A stretch of DNA of 64,000 nucleotides from Balanoglossus misakiensis (lineage: Eukaryota; Hemichordata), in assembly GCA_040954595.2 (NCBI GenBank), contig CM082578.2, positions 17,670,001 to 17,734,000 of the forward strand, given 5' to 3'. The translations under genes and the position numbers were made by a program. Under the pieces are notes generated by a model. It was not told the origin of the DNA. It saw only the letters and a list, made by a program, of their open reading frames with translations, and made no database searches. Positions 26,601 to 36,546 of the stretch are shown here, one piece after another. Numbering within the stretch: the stretch's first letter is position 1; every line of letters starts with the position of its first letter.

Positions 26601-29600
26601 GCGAATTTGATAGTGTTGTCAATCTCCCAGCTGGATTTGTGGGGCACAGTACATGTCTTTTGACTGTGGCTTGTCATCCTATATCTGAGCTAATTTGTAG
26701 TTTAATTTTCATTGATGGGTTTGCGTGGCTCGATTTCACTCTGTCTCTGTGTGGGTCCATTGTAGAATTTGACCACTATCCAAATGACAGCTACCATAAT
26801 CAAAATTGGCAAGGATGGTTGGGTGGATGCTTACATGTATTATTACCCAAGGTCAAATAGAGTGACATGTACGTTGTACTTTGAATTTCCGATGTCTACA
26901 ATGAGCGTCAGCACCCGTGCAATTTAGCGGGGTTATGGATGAGCTGACGTCCAAATTACGAGAGAGAGAAACGTGATGAACACCTGTAAGGAAGTGCGTA
27001 GGAGCAAATGTTAACATCACAGTTTACTGACATTTGTACAGAGTGACATTACTGTGCATCAACGGATAAATCACGTGTACTGCCCCACTTTCTCTGACCA
27101 CATGAATAACTCACCCTGTCCACTGACTCCCTTAGCACCAATTGACACAAAACCAATTGTTTTATTCCCGATTCCAGCTTCCGCGCCTATCTGGCAGCTA
27201 CGTGTCCTATTGTTCCAACCAAGTGGCAGCTAAGGCCCTCCTGGACGAGAAGAAACTTGACAAGAAAGTGGAGGACTTCCTCCAGAGGTGTTTAGAATCC
27301 CCGTTCAGCCGAAAACTGGATCTGTGGAATTTTCTAGACGTGCCCAGGAGTCGACTGGTCAAATATCCGCTTCTGCTCAAGAACATCTTACAGTTAACAT
27401 CAGCAGAACATGAAGAAAGACAGTATCTTATTGATGCTGTAAGTCTCCCCTCTTTTTGGTTTCCATGGTTTCTGTGTGTTTTTGCTTGTGTTGTGAGCGT
27501 GACTTAATGGGTTAAGTAGTCTCAAAACTGAAAAAATCATTGAAAGCTTGATATTTTGACTAGGATGATGTGTTAATTGGATTTTGAATTTGTTTGATTG
27601 ATTGATTATGTTTTATCAATTTTTCAGGTGAAAGTCTCAGAAAGTATAGTCAGACAAGTGGACAGGAAGACAGGGGAAGCCAAGTGTAGGCACTATATCA
27701 GTTCATTTGAATACCTTGACGAGAAACAGATGGACCCACTCATCAACAAACAGAAAGTCTTACTTTGTGGTGGAGTGCTACGGAATAACAAAGGAACAGT
27801 AAGTGATTTTTACATGCAAGCGTATGATGTTTCTATTTCAGGTCTATCATGGAGAATTTCAACATGGGTGTTCAAGGCAGGCGTTCATTTGTTGCACAGG
27901 TTGCAGTTTTTTTTAACAAAATTTGTTCTATTTTGAAATGCAAGCTAACTAGAATTCTGCTTCATTAGTTCCTGAAATGAGTTGCCCAGCCGTTGAACTG
28001 CCCAAAGCTAAACTCTATTTGTGTGGCATCTCTGCTATACAGGACTTCCATTATTACAGTATACAGGAAATCTCCAATCCTTTGTTTTACTGTTCCTTTT
28101 TTGAAAATGTGTATTGTCATGTCTAAAAGTACGATACAGTGAATGATAAATATATAATAGTTTTCATTGATGTTTTTTTACTGTCTTTCAGAAGCTGCAT
28201 GTGTTCCTGTTTGAAGACATCTTGGTGTTCTCAAGACAGGCAGTCAAAAACGACAAGAAGTGTTTCCAGGTGTACAGGCAACCCATCCCTGTTAGGCAGC
28301 TCATGTTGGAAGATCTTGAAGACGGAGAAGTGAAGATGGGAGGATCGTTCAGGGGAGCATTTACACAACAACAAGGTAAGGGAGATAACGCAGGGATTTA
28401 TTGTTGCTTTTTAGGTAGCCTAGGGAGCCTAAACTGGGCATAAGAACCATTCAAAGCTCTCTTCCTTAGACAAGGGGGAAAATACCAACATAGGAAATCA
28501 TTTTCGTCCAACTTCAAGGTTTTCCAGCATTGGCACAAAAATTAAAGTATTTGTAATTCAGAATCCAATGCAAATTATTAATGCTGTAAAAATTTTGATG
28601 TGGGGGAAAAAAACCTGAGCAGTGGTGGTGGTCGGTCAACAGTTGTCAAAGATAGGCATCAGAGTTTCAACTTGAATGGTTTCTTCAGGAAATGATCCAT
28701 GTTCCAAAATGCTACGGGTGAAACAACCCATTAAACTTCTGCCGGGGAAAAAAAGCTGTTCAATGCCAGATTTCCCCCCCCCCCCCCCCCCCCCCCCCAG
28801 ACAATTGTTTCTTCTCTCTGAACGTTCACAGGGGCCGCTTTTTTGATATTATCTGAACGTGGAGGGTTTTTTTTGCGCCAGTCTGCCAAAACCCCCACTG
28901 GCATCAAGCAGATCTGGTAATGAGAAATGTAACCATACCCACTGCTCTCTAATTATTGATAAAAAGTAGCATGGATTGCCAGCCATGGGACTAGTCTTGG
29001 TAATAGTCCTTCGTGCAGTCCAGTGTTTAGACATTGCTTCGGGCAGAACAGCAGGGATTACTTCCGAAAGCGATGTGTTTCAAACCACCACATTTTCTGG
29101 CTTTGGGTTTGTGGTCCCAGTCCTTATCATGGGCTGACCCCTATTTCCTTGCATGTAAACTTCACCCTGGTAAATTTCATCCTAAGAAAACAAAAACCGA
29201 CTCAGATAACCGAGGCTTGTTTGGTTTTTATGCTCATGTGTCAGGATGTAATGGTTTTTGTGTCTTTTAAATTGTTTACGTAGCGGCAAACTGAACTCAG
29301 ACTCTGGGACGTCTGCTTTGGGCGATGTTTATTGCGCAGAGCAAACGATCAGACTCCTAAACTGTTGGGTAGGGCCAACAGACAAAACACTCTTTTTTAT
29401 GTAAAGTATCAACACAGTTATTGGGGCAAATTAGTACTTCCATGCTAGCACCAATTGACTGTTTCGTGTATAAAGTATCATTAATGTCTGGTGTTCCTTT
29501 CTTGCAGCCAAACACATGTTCCGGATAACACCCACTGACCCAACATTGGGACAAGGCCATGTCTTGCAAGCCAATGATGAGCACGACAAAAAACAGTGGA

Positions 29601-29656
29601 TGCAGCTCCTACGAAGTGTCATGCCTGCCGTTCCCAAGATGGAAAGCGTGGTTTGA
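9314..29656 (+). CDS. NET1: NET1/ARHGEF3-type RhoA guanine nucleotide exchange factor
   Basis: The product activates RhoA (and probably RhoB) by GDP release through a tandem DH-PH module. Exons are 9314-9441, 10644-10731, 11632-11694, 20318-20419, 22079-22246, 25835-25994, 26361-26437, 27178-27438, 27628-27798, 28192-28375 and 29508-29656. All are GT-AG and keep frame, giving 516 aa. The N terminus is basic with a PKA-like RRRGSIL and RKRKRKEPDDD (nuclear-localisation type), then LDLKEPSSKRGRS and RVASFANIISPV as in NET1. DH is at about residues 182-365 (GEEDLIEDLKL, YCSNQVAAKALLD, RSRLVKYPLLLK) and PH at about 385-505 (KLHVFLFEDILVFSR, YRQPIPVRQL, MGGSFRGAF). The C terminus ESVV is a class I PDZ ligand. 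The protein resembles vertebrate NET1 and ARHGEF3 about equally, as expected of a pre-duplication orthologue. Confidence 0.93.
10018..10044 (+). repeat. Poly-G tract (G27)
   Basis: An uninterrupted run of 27 G in the middle of the TTAA MITE, inside NET1 intron 1. G-quadruplex formation is plausible. Confidence 0.95.
10056..10135 (+). repeat. Three copies of TTCAAAATGGCCGCC (YY1-like)
   Basis: TTCAAAATGGCCGCC occurs at 10058, 10082 and 10121. Two of the copies continue with AAATTT. The reverse complement contains GCCATTTT, which fits the YY1 core. The copies lie in the loop of the MITE. Binding is inference. Confidence 0.7.
10541..10615. mobile_element. 75-bp perfect snap-back palindrome with 9-bp target duplication
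   Basis: Arms 10541-10570 and 10586-10615 are exact reverse complements over 30 bp, starting TAGCTCTGCGTGGCAGGGCT, around a 15-nt loop. The direct repeat GGAATAATG flanks both sides (10532-10540, 10616-10624). Like the element at 4250, it has TAGCT/AGCTA ends and a 9-bp duplication, so the two probably belong to one superfamily although their arms differ after the first five bases. It sits 20 nt before the acceptor-bounded start of NET1 exon 2. Confidence 0.85.
11026..11040 (-). promoter_or_regulatory. CTCF-like motif (NET1 intron 2)
   Basis: On the minus strand the sequence reads CCACTAGAGGGCAGT, which fits the CTCF core consensus CCASYAGRKGGCAG very closely. This is a motif match only. Confidence 0.4.
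12908..12923 (+). promoter_or_regulatory. CTCF-like motif (NET1 intron 3)
   Basis: TGCTAGAGGGCGCTGT fits the core of the CTCF consensus (AGRGGGCGCT) in plus orientation. It is a motif match only, in the opposite orientation to the site at 11026. Confidence 0.35.
15921..15984. repeat. Near-perfect 29-bp hairpin in NET1 intron 3
   Basis: Arms 15921-15949 (AAATATCACCAAATTCAACT...) and 15956-15984 are reverse complements with one mismatch, separated by only 6 nt. No flanking target duplication was noticed. It may be a MITE remnant. A microRNA precursor is less likely because the loop is so short and the stem so complete. Confidence 0.7.
17921..17939. repeat. Poly-C tract (C19)
   Basis: An uninterrupted C run directly after an (AAAAGT)-like short tandem. 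It is intronic. Confidence 0.95.
19508..19579 (+). CDS. NET1: Alternative first coding exon of NET1 (short isoform)
   Basis: ATG at 19508 opens 24 codons (MVFHGSPTMSITRYG...LASLE) ending at GAG|GTAATT in phase 0. The next NET1 exon (20318, EPSSKRG) also starts in phase 0, so splicing gives a short isoform whose second residue is Val. Vertebrate NET1A and ARHGEF3 short forms likewise start Met-Val and join at the same EPSNKR boundary. The exon lies about 740 bp before exon 4, as expected of an internal promoter. There is no direct transcript evidence. Confidence 0.55.
22079..27690 (+). CDS. NET1: NET1 exons 5-9, Dbl-homology (DH) domain
   Basis: Exon 5 (22079-22246) gives the KRRNSKLW...KRQE lead-in, and the DH helices follow in exons 25835-25994, 26361-26437, 27178-27438 and the first part of 27628-27798. 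The signature FLQRCLESPFSRKLDLWNFL and RSRLVKYPLLLK (conserved region 3, helix H8) are intact, so exchange activity is expected. The intron 22247-25834 shows no additional exon. Confidence 0.9.
27691..29656 (+). CDS. NET1: NET1 exons 9-11, PH domain and C terminus
   Basis: The end of exon 9 (CRHYISSFEYLDEKQ), exon 28192-28375 (LHVFLFEDILVFSR, YRQPIPVRQ) and exon 29508-29656 (MFRITPTDP, LQANDEHDKKQW) make up the PH domain. Translation stops at TGA 29654-29656 soon after the last PH helix, so the long C-terminal tail of vertebrate NET1 is missing, but the final four residues ESVV still fit a PDZ ligand. Confidence 0.9.
28774..28798. repeat. Poly-C tract (C25)
   Basis: An uninterrupted run of 25 C in the last NET1 intron (28376-29507). 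Confidence 0.95.
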
Positions 29657-31165
29657 GATTCCTTTTGGGGGAAGAGGGGGCTCTCATCCAAGGACAAATT
29701 GCATCCAAGACCAGTTGACGGTCATACAGCACCGAGCGGTGTGTGTATATAATATGCATACAAAGACCCGCAACATGCAGCCGCTTCAAGGTGCAGTGAC
29801 GTACGGTCTCCACGCCGACACTATCGGAAGAAATGGACGTACAAATGTACAACTCCGATTCAGATCCATAGTGTGCGAATCTACTGCCAAAGCAATGGAC
29901 ATGAAACACCAGTATTAAGCAAAATCACACCTCTTGAAGGACAATATTGTGATGAAGAAACAAAAGTTACAGCGAAAAACAAACTGTGCCATGCTGTTCT
30001 CGAAACTGACTTTTCCTGCAGAAAGGGCTTCACTGACTTTCAGATTTACACAAACAACTATCCTGGAGTTTTGTCTTCTATTTATTTATTTTTTTAATTG
30101 TTCATTCTCATTTTTAAATCTAAATCTACTGTAAGAAAATGGTCCTGAAATATTTAACTATATATGGAACCAGTCGGTAGCTGTGATCATCTCAAAAAAA
30201 TTCTGAAACAACAATCAATGTATATTCAGATCCCGGATATTTAAAAATCTTACATGGGACCAAATTTGAAAATTCTGAAATTTAAAAAAAATCTTTATTT
30301 TTAGGGAAAAAATTACCAGAAATGTATATAGTACTTCCCAAAGTTTGATCTACTGTAAGTGTCTTACTGTGGTCCTGTTTATCCTGAATTTTGTCTCCAG
30401 TGCATACATTCCTGGTTTTCTAAAAGCAATTTTCACACTTTGTTGTTTTTGTACAAATCATGTAAAGCTGTGTAAATTTTTTTCCATCTAATTATGTGTG
30501 TAATTGTTGTATCTGTCAGCTATACAGAACTGAAACTGTGCATCGTTGTCTCTGTCTGTGTAAAACATGTATAGCCTGTCATAGAGAGACACAGTAGGGT
30601 TGTTGAAACCCTGCTTGCAAGAGAATGTCAACACTTTTGTTGTGTAGCCTAGAGATATTTATCCATCAATGTGATCTCCTTCGTTAGCAGTGCCCCCAAC
30701 ATGTCTGCGACAACGGAGTGCATCTCAATGCACGCACAACATTAATAGTGTAATAACCCATTCCAACAAATACTCTTGTTTGTCTCCAAGTGTCTCGTGA
30801 CGTGTCTTGAGTACTTTTAAAGTTTTTTCAAGTTCAAAAGTAAACTTATGTTGTTCACCTTTTTGAGGGATGGGGGTGATTTTCAATGTACTTTTTTCCA
30901 TGGTGTTTTTGTCAACTACTGACATGTTATTTACAGCAAGTTTTCAAAAAAACAAACACTGGTAGCTACTAGTTTTCATGCTGCTCATTGCTCCAAGCCT
31001 TACTCTGTCTCTGAAGTAGTAATAGGGGTAGCACAAAGAATTAAACCTTAGCACTTGAAATGTTGCATCAAAGTTTTCAACGAAGATTCTCTTTTAGGAA
31101 ATCAATTACAATGAACATTTATAAACCACAGTGGGAGAACCAGTATTCGGCTTTTAATCTGAAGA

Positions 31166-31171
31166 AATAAA
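31166..31171 (+). terminator. Candidate polyadenylation signal of NET1
   Basis: AATAAA lies 1.5 kb after the NET1 stop codon. A second AATAAA at 31636-31641 is an alternative. A MITE copy (31246-31339) lies between the two, so it would be included in the 3' UTR if the distal site is used. Confidence 0.45.
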
Positions 31172-31245
31172 ACTTACTACTGTTGTGGTATGAGTTAAAT
31201 TACTCAGGAATTGGGGAGGGAGAGGAAGGGGGTTGTGGAACACTT

Positions 31246-31339
31246 TTAACCCTTTCACCAACATGGTTTGGTCCAAATCCATTGTTTTCTATGGTAACGT
31301 TGGACCACTACAGAGGGAAACGGGGAGTGAAAGGGTTAA
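31246..31339. mobile_element. 94-bp TTAA-ended MITE, copy 1 (complete)
   Basis: It begins TTAACCCTTTCAC and ends GTGAAAGGGTTAA, a perfect 13-bp terminal inverted repeat that includes TTAA at each end. The core reads TTTGGTCCAAATCCATTG... TTGGACCAC. Two diverged relatives occur in this window at 32849 and 56935. Confidence 0.8.
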
Positions 31340-32848
31340 GAATGAATGTCAACATTTCAAAAGGCTACAAATTAGTGAGAGGCTATATTCTTTTAATTTA
31401 TCTGAATACTTTTTTTTTTCTTCTAAAATTGACACTGCCTTTCAATTTGAGGTGAATGGGAATCTATATTTTAGAAATCTCTGTAGATGTCATTTCAATG
31501 CACCGGAGCTCACTTTGAAAACGAGTTCAACACTTTTTTTTGTAATTGTACATAAAATAGGAATCTTTATTGTTTTTTGTTGAGACACTTCAAGTTTTTA
31601 AAGTATCAATGCAGTATGTTCACTGTGTACCACGAAATAAAACCATTGGAACGTTGAAAATGGAAATCGTTTTCAATGTGTGTGTCAGCATTGCTTTCAC
31701 TGCTGAGAGGGGGTGGGGGGGGGGGTGGGCTCATAACTTGTAGTATGTTCCACATAGAACGATACTACATGTAATTACTGTACAACAGATGACCAGCATA
31801 TTAAAAAACAGAGAAAGAGCAAGTATCCACAGAAGCCTATCATATTTCAGTGTGGGGATTCTTTCCCTTGGCCCACAATATCACTACGCAGTTGTACATG
31901 ATGTGTCAAATTTCAAATTAAATTTCCAAAACAGGTATATGATTACTCCAGGTAACAAAAATCCTGTCTGATCAAGAGCTTCAAGCAAATCAAAGAAAGA
32001 AGTTCAAAAAATAAGACCTTCCAGAAAATTTGAGTGCTGACATCCGTGACCTGACATTTCAACAGGACAATCATTTAGTGGCCTCAAGAACCATCAATCA
32101 CGGTCAAATTTCTCCCGCATCGCAGATCAATGTCATTGACCTGTAGAATTTACACTTGATCCTGACAAAAATGCAAAAACAGTTGAGGGGCAGACCTTGA
32201 AAGTCCATTGTGAAAAAATGCACAGCCTGACTCTACTGACCAACTCCCAGATGTTATAAAGTCTTCTGCTGTTTGTACAAATACACAAATCTCAAGACTG
32301 GCAATTGCAGAAGAAAATACTGAACAAAAACATATTCGACCTACACATTGTCCATCATCCAAGTAAAGTAAACAAGTCATAAGACCAGAGCCAAAAAAAT
32401 TCCTCTGAGATGTAACATACATGACAATATTTTTTTAGTATCTGTTCCAAATTTACCCATTAGGAAAACGTAACAGAGCTATCAGTCTCTGTGGTCATCT
32501 GGTGACGCAGTTGATTGGCACAGATCCCTGCTGCATGAATGTCTGTTGGTAATTATCTCCACTCAGCATAAAAGTGTCCAGCTACTTATAGTGGTCATAC
32601 TTTTATGCAAGCTGGGCCGATATATAAAAGAGATCAAACGAACGGCCTGAGTGGTAAACTGTCGTTCATCAGTGTGAACCAGTCTAACCTCTCGTTTCAT
32701 GCCCCTGAAGTGAAAAACGCTGTGACTGAAAATACTACACGCATACTTGGGAAAGTTGAAATGTCTCTGATGAACTGAAGAAGAATTCTGCTGATTGCAT
32801 TACTGCTTTGCAGCTGTTATTAGAAATCAACTTGTTGTACGGAGTTTG

Positions 32849-32935
32849 ACCCTTTCACCCCAGTTTCCCTGTATAGAGGTCCAACTATAGCATAGACAAT
32901 AATGGATTTGGACCAAACCATGATCTGAAGAATTT
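32849..32935. mobile_element. TTAA-MITE family, copy 2 (one end lost)
   Basis: GACCCTTTCACCCCAGTTTC, AGAGGTCCAAC and AATGGATTTGGACCAAACCA match the reverse complement of the copy at 31246. The second terminal repeat is not recognisable, so this copy is truncated or decayed. Confidence 0.7.
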
Positions 32936-33408
32936 ATCATTGTTTAATAAACAGAAATATTGTTTCTGACAAGACTTTCACAGGTGAAGCTCAATTACAA
33001 TTATTTACAATGATTTAAAAATCAAGTATGGCTAAATGGAGGGATTTCCTCATACCCAGTCTCTTGCAGTGTCATAGCAGAAAAAAAAGTGAAATAATTC
33101 ACAATCATTCATAGACATGAACCAAACTTAGTTTTTACAACCAATTTTGAAATTGAACGGTAGAGGGCGGCCTTATCATCACCTGGGCTTCAAGGCAAGC
33201 TCAACATTTGTAAATGTTGTTTGACGTGCATGTTTCACACAATCTGTGTCACTGAATAGTGTTCAGAATTGTAACATCTAACACAGTCCGCGTGACTAAC
33301 TCTTCTTGGTTGACAGCATGAGGCGGTGTGGTTTCGACCAGAAATCAGACGAACGGCAATGTGGTGTGTTTTGATCAGCCATCAACTTCCAGCAGCAAAA
33401 ACTGTATT

Positions 33409-33536
33409 TCACACAAACTTCAGGTACTTCAGCAGTAGTGGTGGAAGATGTAACCGATCGATATATTTGAGCCTGGCATGGCCGAGAATTCTTCGTATCA
33501 AGTGTCTACAAATATGCATCAGGGACTGCGGGTGAC
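33409..33536 (-). CDS. ASB13: ASB13 last exon, SOCS box
   Basis: The exon encodes PQSLMHICRHLIRRILG (BC-box, S/T-L-x-x-x-C) followed by LKYIDRLHLPPLLLKYLKF (Cul5-box) and the stop at 33409-33411. The box is complete and at the very C terminus, as the family requires. The ORF track lacked it because no Met lies in frame near its start. Confidence 0.9.
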
Positions 33537-36015
33537 CTGAAATGGTGGAAGACAAAATTAGAATGCAACATATACCAACTGGTGATTGGATCTGACCTTT
33601 GAACTCGCCACTAGCGGGCGCTGTCTACGTAGCTTACGGTATGTGGTTTGGGATAGTCATGATATCTGCTAGACTTCATTACCAACGTCAGAGTGTATAT
33701 AGAGGACTTCATTGCAAACTTCAGAGTGTATAGAGTATAGGGTGAAGTTCCACTTACTTTGCCAGTAAATAAGAAGTTCTTTTGCGTCCCCCTTGGTGTA
33801 GTCTATCGCTCTCAGCTCTTTATTGTCAATCAATGAAGTGTTGGCACCGAACTCCAGCAATGAGTGAATGATTTCTGTGTTGTTATACTTGGCAGCCCTG
33901 TGCAGCGGTGTTTCTAAAATCTTTGTAGCATTGACATTTGCACCTAATTAATGAGAAAGGAGGCTGTCATATATTCATGTACATTCTGATTTCTGTGCCC
34001 CATTACCTCCCTCTAGGTGTGAAATTTATACTTTCATGAAATATTTGTGATCAGCAAGTCAATATTGTGATAGAATATCATTCTGTAAATTTCTGATGAA
34101 CAAGAATTCAAATCTTAATTATAGATTGTCTTATGTCAGCTGCAGCAAACTTCATCAAAGGTCCATGTTTTTTTCTTCAGATAGAAAGACTGAAACTATT
34201 CTTTACATATCACTTTGGAGGAATTATCTGAACTTTAACACTGTAGCACAAGTGGACACTTGGTAACAAATCACACACCGGCAGACTTTCTGCCAAGGAG
34301 AAGATAAAGGCATACCAGCTTTCAGAAGCACTTGTACACTTTTGGCACATTCTTTAAAGCAAGCAATGTGCAGCGGTGTGCCATAGTGACAATCTGAAGA
34401 CTCTAAGTCAGCACCTGCATCAATTAACAATTCCATGCACTCCCATTTCCCTGGTGAAAAAGAAAAAACAACAGTGATTCCTTCCATAACTATATTCCAC
34501 ATAGAAAAGTTTCTGTGGAAAGGATTCAGGAAATTGACAAGTATGATGAAGTTGATACACAGTACAAAATACTGGGGAAGTCAAAAATTACGGCCAGCCT
34601 TCTGTCCCTGTGTTATCAAAATGCATGGCATTTTTATACTGACTTCTTGTGTCACATTACCTCTCATTGCAGCTTCATGGAGTGGAGAGGCTGTCAGTAA
34701 GTGTGGATTGACTTGGGCGCCATGATCAAGAAGAAGTTGTACACATTCCACACTGCCACTGACACAGGCATCGCACAATGGAGTTGCCCCATCGATGTTT
34801 CTGGCATTCACCTTAAAAATGACAAAATGCAACTTTTTGGATAAATGCAAATGTGGCCACTGGTGGCGCTATCATCAGTCTGATGTCCCTTTCCTAGTAC
34901 ATGTACTGTGAGAAAGGGGTGAATGTTGTTGTTGTTGTTGTTGTTTTATAATGTAGGAAATTGTTGCGAGTTCTAAGGTGTACAGACAGCAGTCTAAACA
35001 TATAGTCATGGAAACTGCTAACACAGTGTACATTTCAAAATTCAAACTTTTCCAAGCCAGACTGAACAAGAAACTTCTTGCCCAAATCACCCACAGAAAC
35101 TCACCGAAGACCCTGCTTTTATCAGCATCTTAGCACAATAGTATCTTCCCTGAAGGCAAGCCTCGTGGAGTGGTGTCTCTCCATCCATGGTTGCTTTGTT
35201 CACATTTCCACCCTGTGCTATCAGTGACTGCAGCAACAATAATTCCCCATTGGCTGCAGCATGGTGCATTTGGGTCCTGTCAGCCAAAGTCCATGAATCT
35301 GGATCAAAACAAGGACAGTTTAGAAGCTAGGCCAGCAAGGCAGCTCGCATCCATGAATCTAGGTCACAGATACGATTTAGTTGGATCCAATTTACATTTG
35401 TTCCTCCCCTAAAATCAACCTCGAAGACCAGTTGCATCAGTGGCCTGTGGTCTGGCCTTGACACAAAAACAATTTTTTCCCCCAATTAATTTATACTAAT
35501 AAGCTGGTTGGCATAATAGTAGACAGGAAGACAAAGTCAATATGTTGCCTCATAGATACACTTATTAAACTGATCATAATTGTTTCGTTGGTGTTGTTTA
35601 CTTGCTCATCTCTGCACTGGCCACTTTACATATGTACATAATACTCACTCTGGACTATTGTACTTGTGAATGCTGTTCAGTGACTGCATGTACCTATAAA
35701 TAATCAATACTGTGACTCCGAGTCCGACTATTTAAAGTCTCATATTGGATTATTAATATGTTTAAGTTAGCCCGAAATACTAGTTTCAGTAAAGCCACAT
35801 AGGTCTCAAGTACCACCTGCCTGCAAGTTGAGGGTACACCTGGTGACATGTGTCATATATGATCAGCTTACGTACTTTAAGTCAGACTACGCCTCATGAT
35901 TTCGCTCAAGGGTAATGTGTACTTGTCGTAATATTGTTTGAGTCATGTTCCTACTTATGTTTATAACACGCACTGTCTGTCAAATATAAGTAAACTCACC
36001 AAAATACCGGTGCAT
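33409..36015 (-). CDS. ASB13: ASB13-like ankyrin repeat and SOCS box protein
   Basis: This is the substrate-receptor subunit of an Elongin BC-Cullin5-Rbx2 ubiquitin ligase; its substrate is unknown. Exons in coding order are 36015-36000, 35298-35105, 34811-34661, 34450-34316, 33943-33758 and 33536-33409. All are GT-AG with phases 1,0,1,1,1, giving 269 aa (human ASB13 is 278 aa by memory). Ankyrin repeats run from about residue 11 to 215: DRTQMHHAA, DGETPLHEACLQGR, VNARNIDGATPLCDACVSG, TASPLHEAAMRG, HYGTPLHIACF and KILETPLHRAA. The VNARNIDG-TPLCDAC-SG signature is specific to ASB13 among family members I know. The SOCS box fills the last exon. The gene is head-to-head with TASOR. Confidence 0.9.
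33607..33624 (+). promoter_or_regulatory. CTCF-like motif (ASB13 last intron)
   Basis: GCCACTAGCGGGCGCTGT fits CCACTAG-N-GGGCGCT of the CTCF core. This is a motif match only. A similar but weaker match, GGCCACTGGTGGCGCT, lies at 34855-34870. Confidence 0.35.
33672..33735. repeat. Tandem ~32-bp duplication beside ASB13 exon 5
   Basis: GACTTCATTACCAACGTCAG...GAGTGTATATAGAG is followed directly by a diverged copy, GACTTCATTGCAAACTTCAG...GTATAGAG. It lies about 25 bp inside the intron next to the exon 5 donor. Confidence 0.6.
34925..34945. repeat. (TTG)7 microsatellite
   Basis: Seven TTG/GTT units within an ASB13 intron (34812-35104). Confidence 0.9.
36000..36015 (-). CDS. ASB13: ASB13 first coding exon (16 nt)
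   Basis: On the minus strand ATG CAC CGG TAT TTT G is followed at once by the donor GTGAGT. Phase 1 fits the acceptor at 35298 and produces MHRYF-D-SWTLADRTQ, comparable with the short segment before the first ankyrin repeat of human ASB13. It was chosen because it has the only suitable ATG-donor combination I found upstream. Confidence 0.68.
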
Positions 36016-36242
36016 TGTAATTTTGCAAGCCGATCACGTCATACAATATAAACACCGTATCTGCTGAACATCTTTGACCTGTTAAAACTGTAACCAATCA
36101 AATCTATCGTCTGTATGTACTAATTTACATAACACAGGCAATCTGATTGGTAAATGGTAAAGAAGCTTTGCAACGAACGGCGGGAATGCACGTGTGGAAG
36201 GATGGTCAACCGAACCAAAACAACAGATAGAAAGATGTAATC
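36016..36242. promoter_or_regulatory. Bidirectional ASB13-TASOR promoter (227 bp between start codons)
   Basis: The start codons of ASB13 (minus, 36015) and TASOR (plus, 36243) are 227 bp apart. Between them are CCAAT at 36094-36098 and ATTGG (inverted CCAAT) at 36146-36150, GGCGGGAA at 36179-36186 (E2F-like) and CACGTG at 36189-36194 (E-box). No clear TATA box was seen. Opposed CCAAT boxes plus E2F-like sites are typical of bidirectional promoters. Because the gap is short, 5' UTRs or untranslated exons may overlap it. Confidence 0.65.
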
Positions 36243-36546
36243 ATGTCTAATTTGTTCGAGATATTGAATTTGGATAGTTGTGAAGCAAAGGACGGCGAAA
36301 AGGGAGAAGAACAAGTTCGAAATGGCGGTGAATTTGATCGACGCGAGTCGAGTCAAGAAGAGGCCAACATGGCCGACAAAAATATATGTCGGGGCGAAGT
36401 CGACGAAGAGATACAAAGTCCACCGAGCTGTGAATCAAACATCGAAGTCAGTGACATTCAAGAAGAAAGTGGTTCAGAGAAAGAGTCGGCACCACTCCAA
36501 CCCATAAAAAGTTTCATTATTCCCAGGAAGAAGAAGAAAAGCAAAG
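36243..36546 (+). CDS. TASOR: TASOR exon 1, acidic N terminus
   Basis: It encodes 101 residues, strongly Glu/Ser-rich and probably disordered, ending in a basic PRKKKKSK stretch. The donor AAG|GTTAGA leaves phase 1, matching the acceptor at 38480. The ATG at 36243 is the first in the exon. Confidence 0.85.

Larger units (their letters stand above)
29657..33408. other. NET1 3' UTR and convergent intergenic region toward ASB13
   Basis: NET1 and ASB13 converge here. The interval holds two AATAAA signals for NET1 (31166, 31636), two copies of a TTAA-ended MITE (31246-31339, 32849-32935), a G-rich run near 31712 and no convincing exon. A clear AATAAA for ASB13 on the minus strand was not found. 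Confidence 0.6.

Noticed and set aside
32150-32422. 90-codon minus-strand ORF downstream of ASB13
   Set aside because: It has no similarity to known domains and lies in a probable 3' UTR or intergenic sequence.
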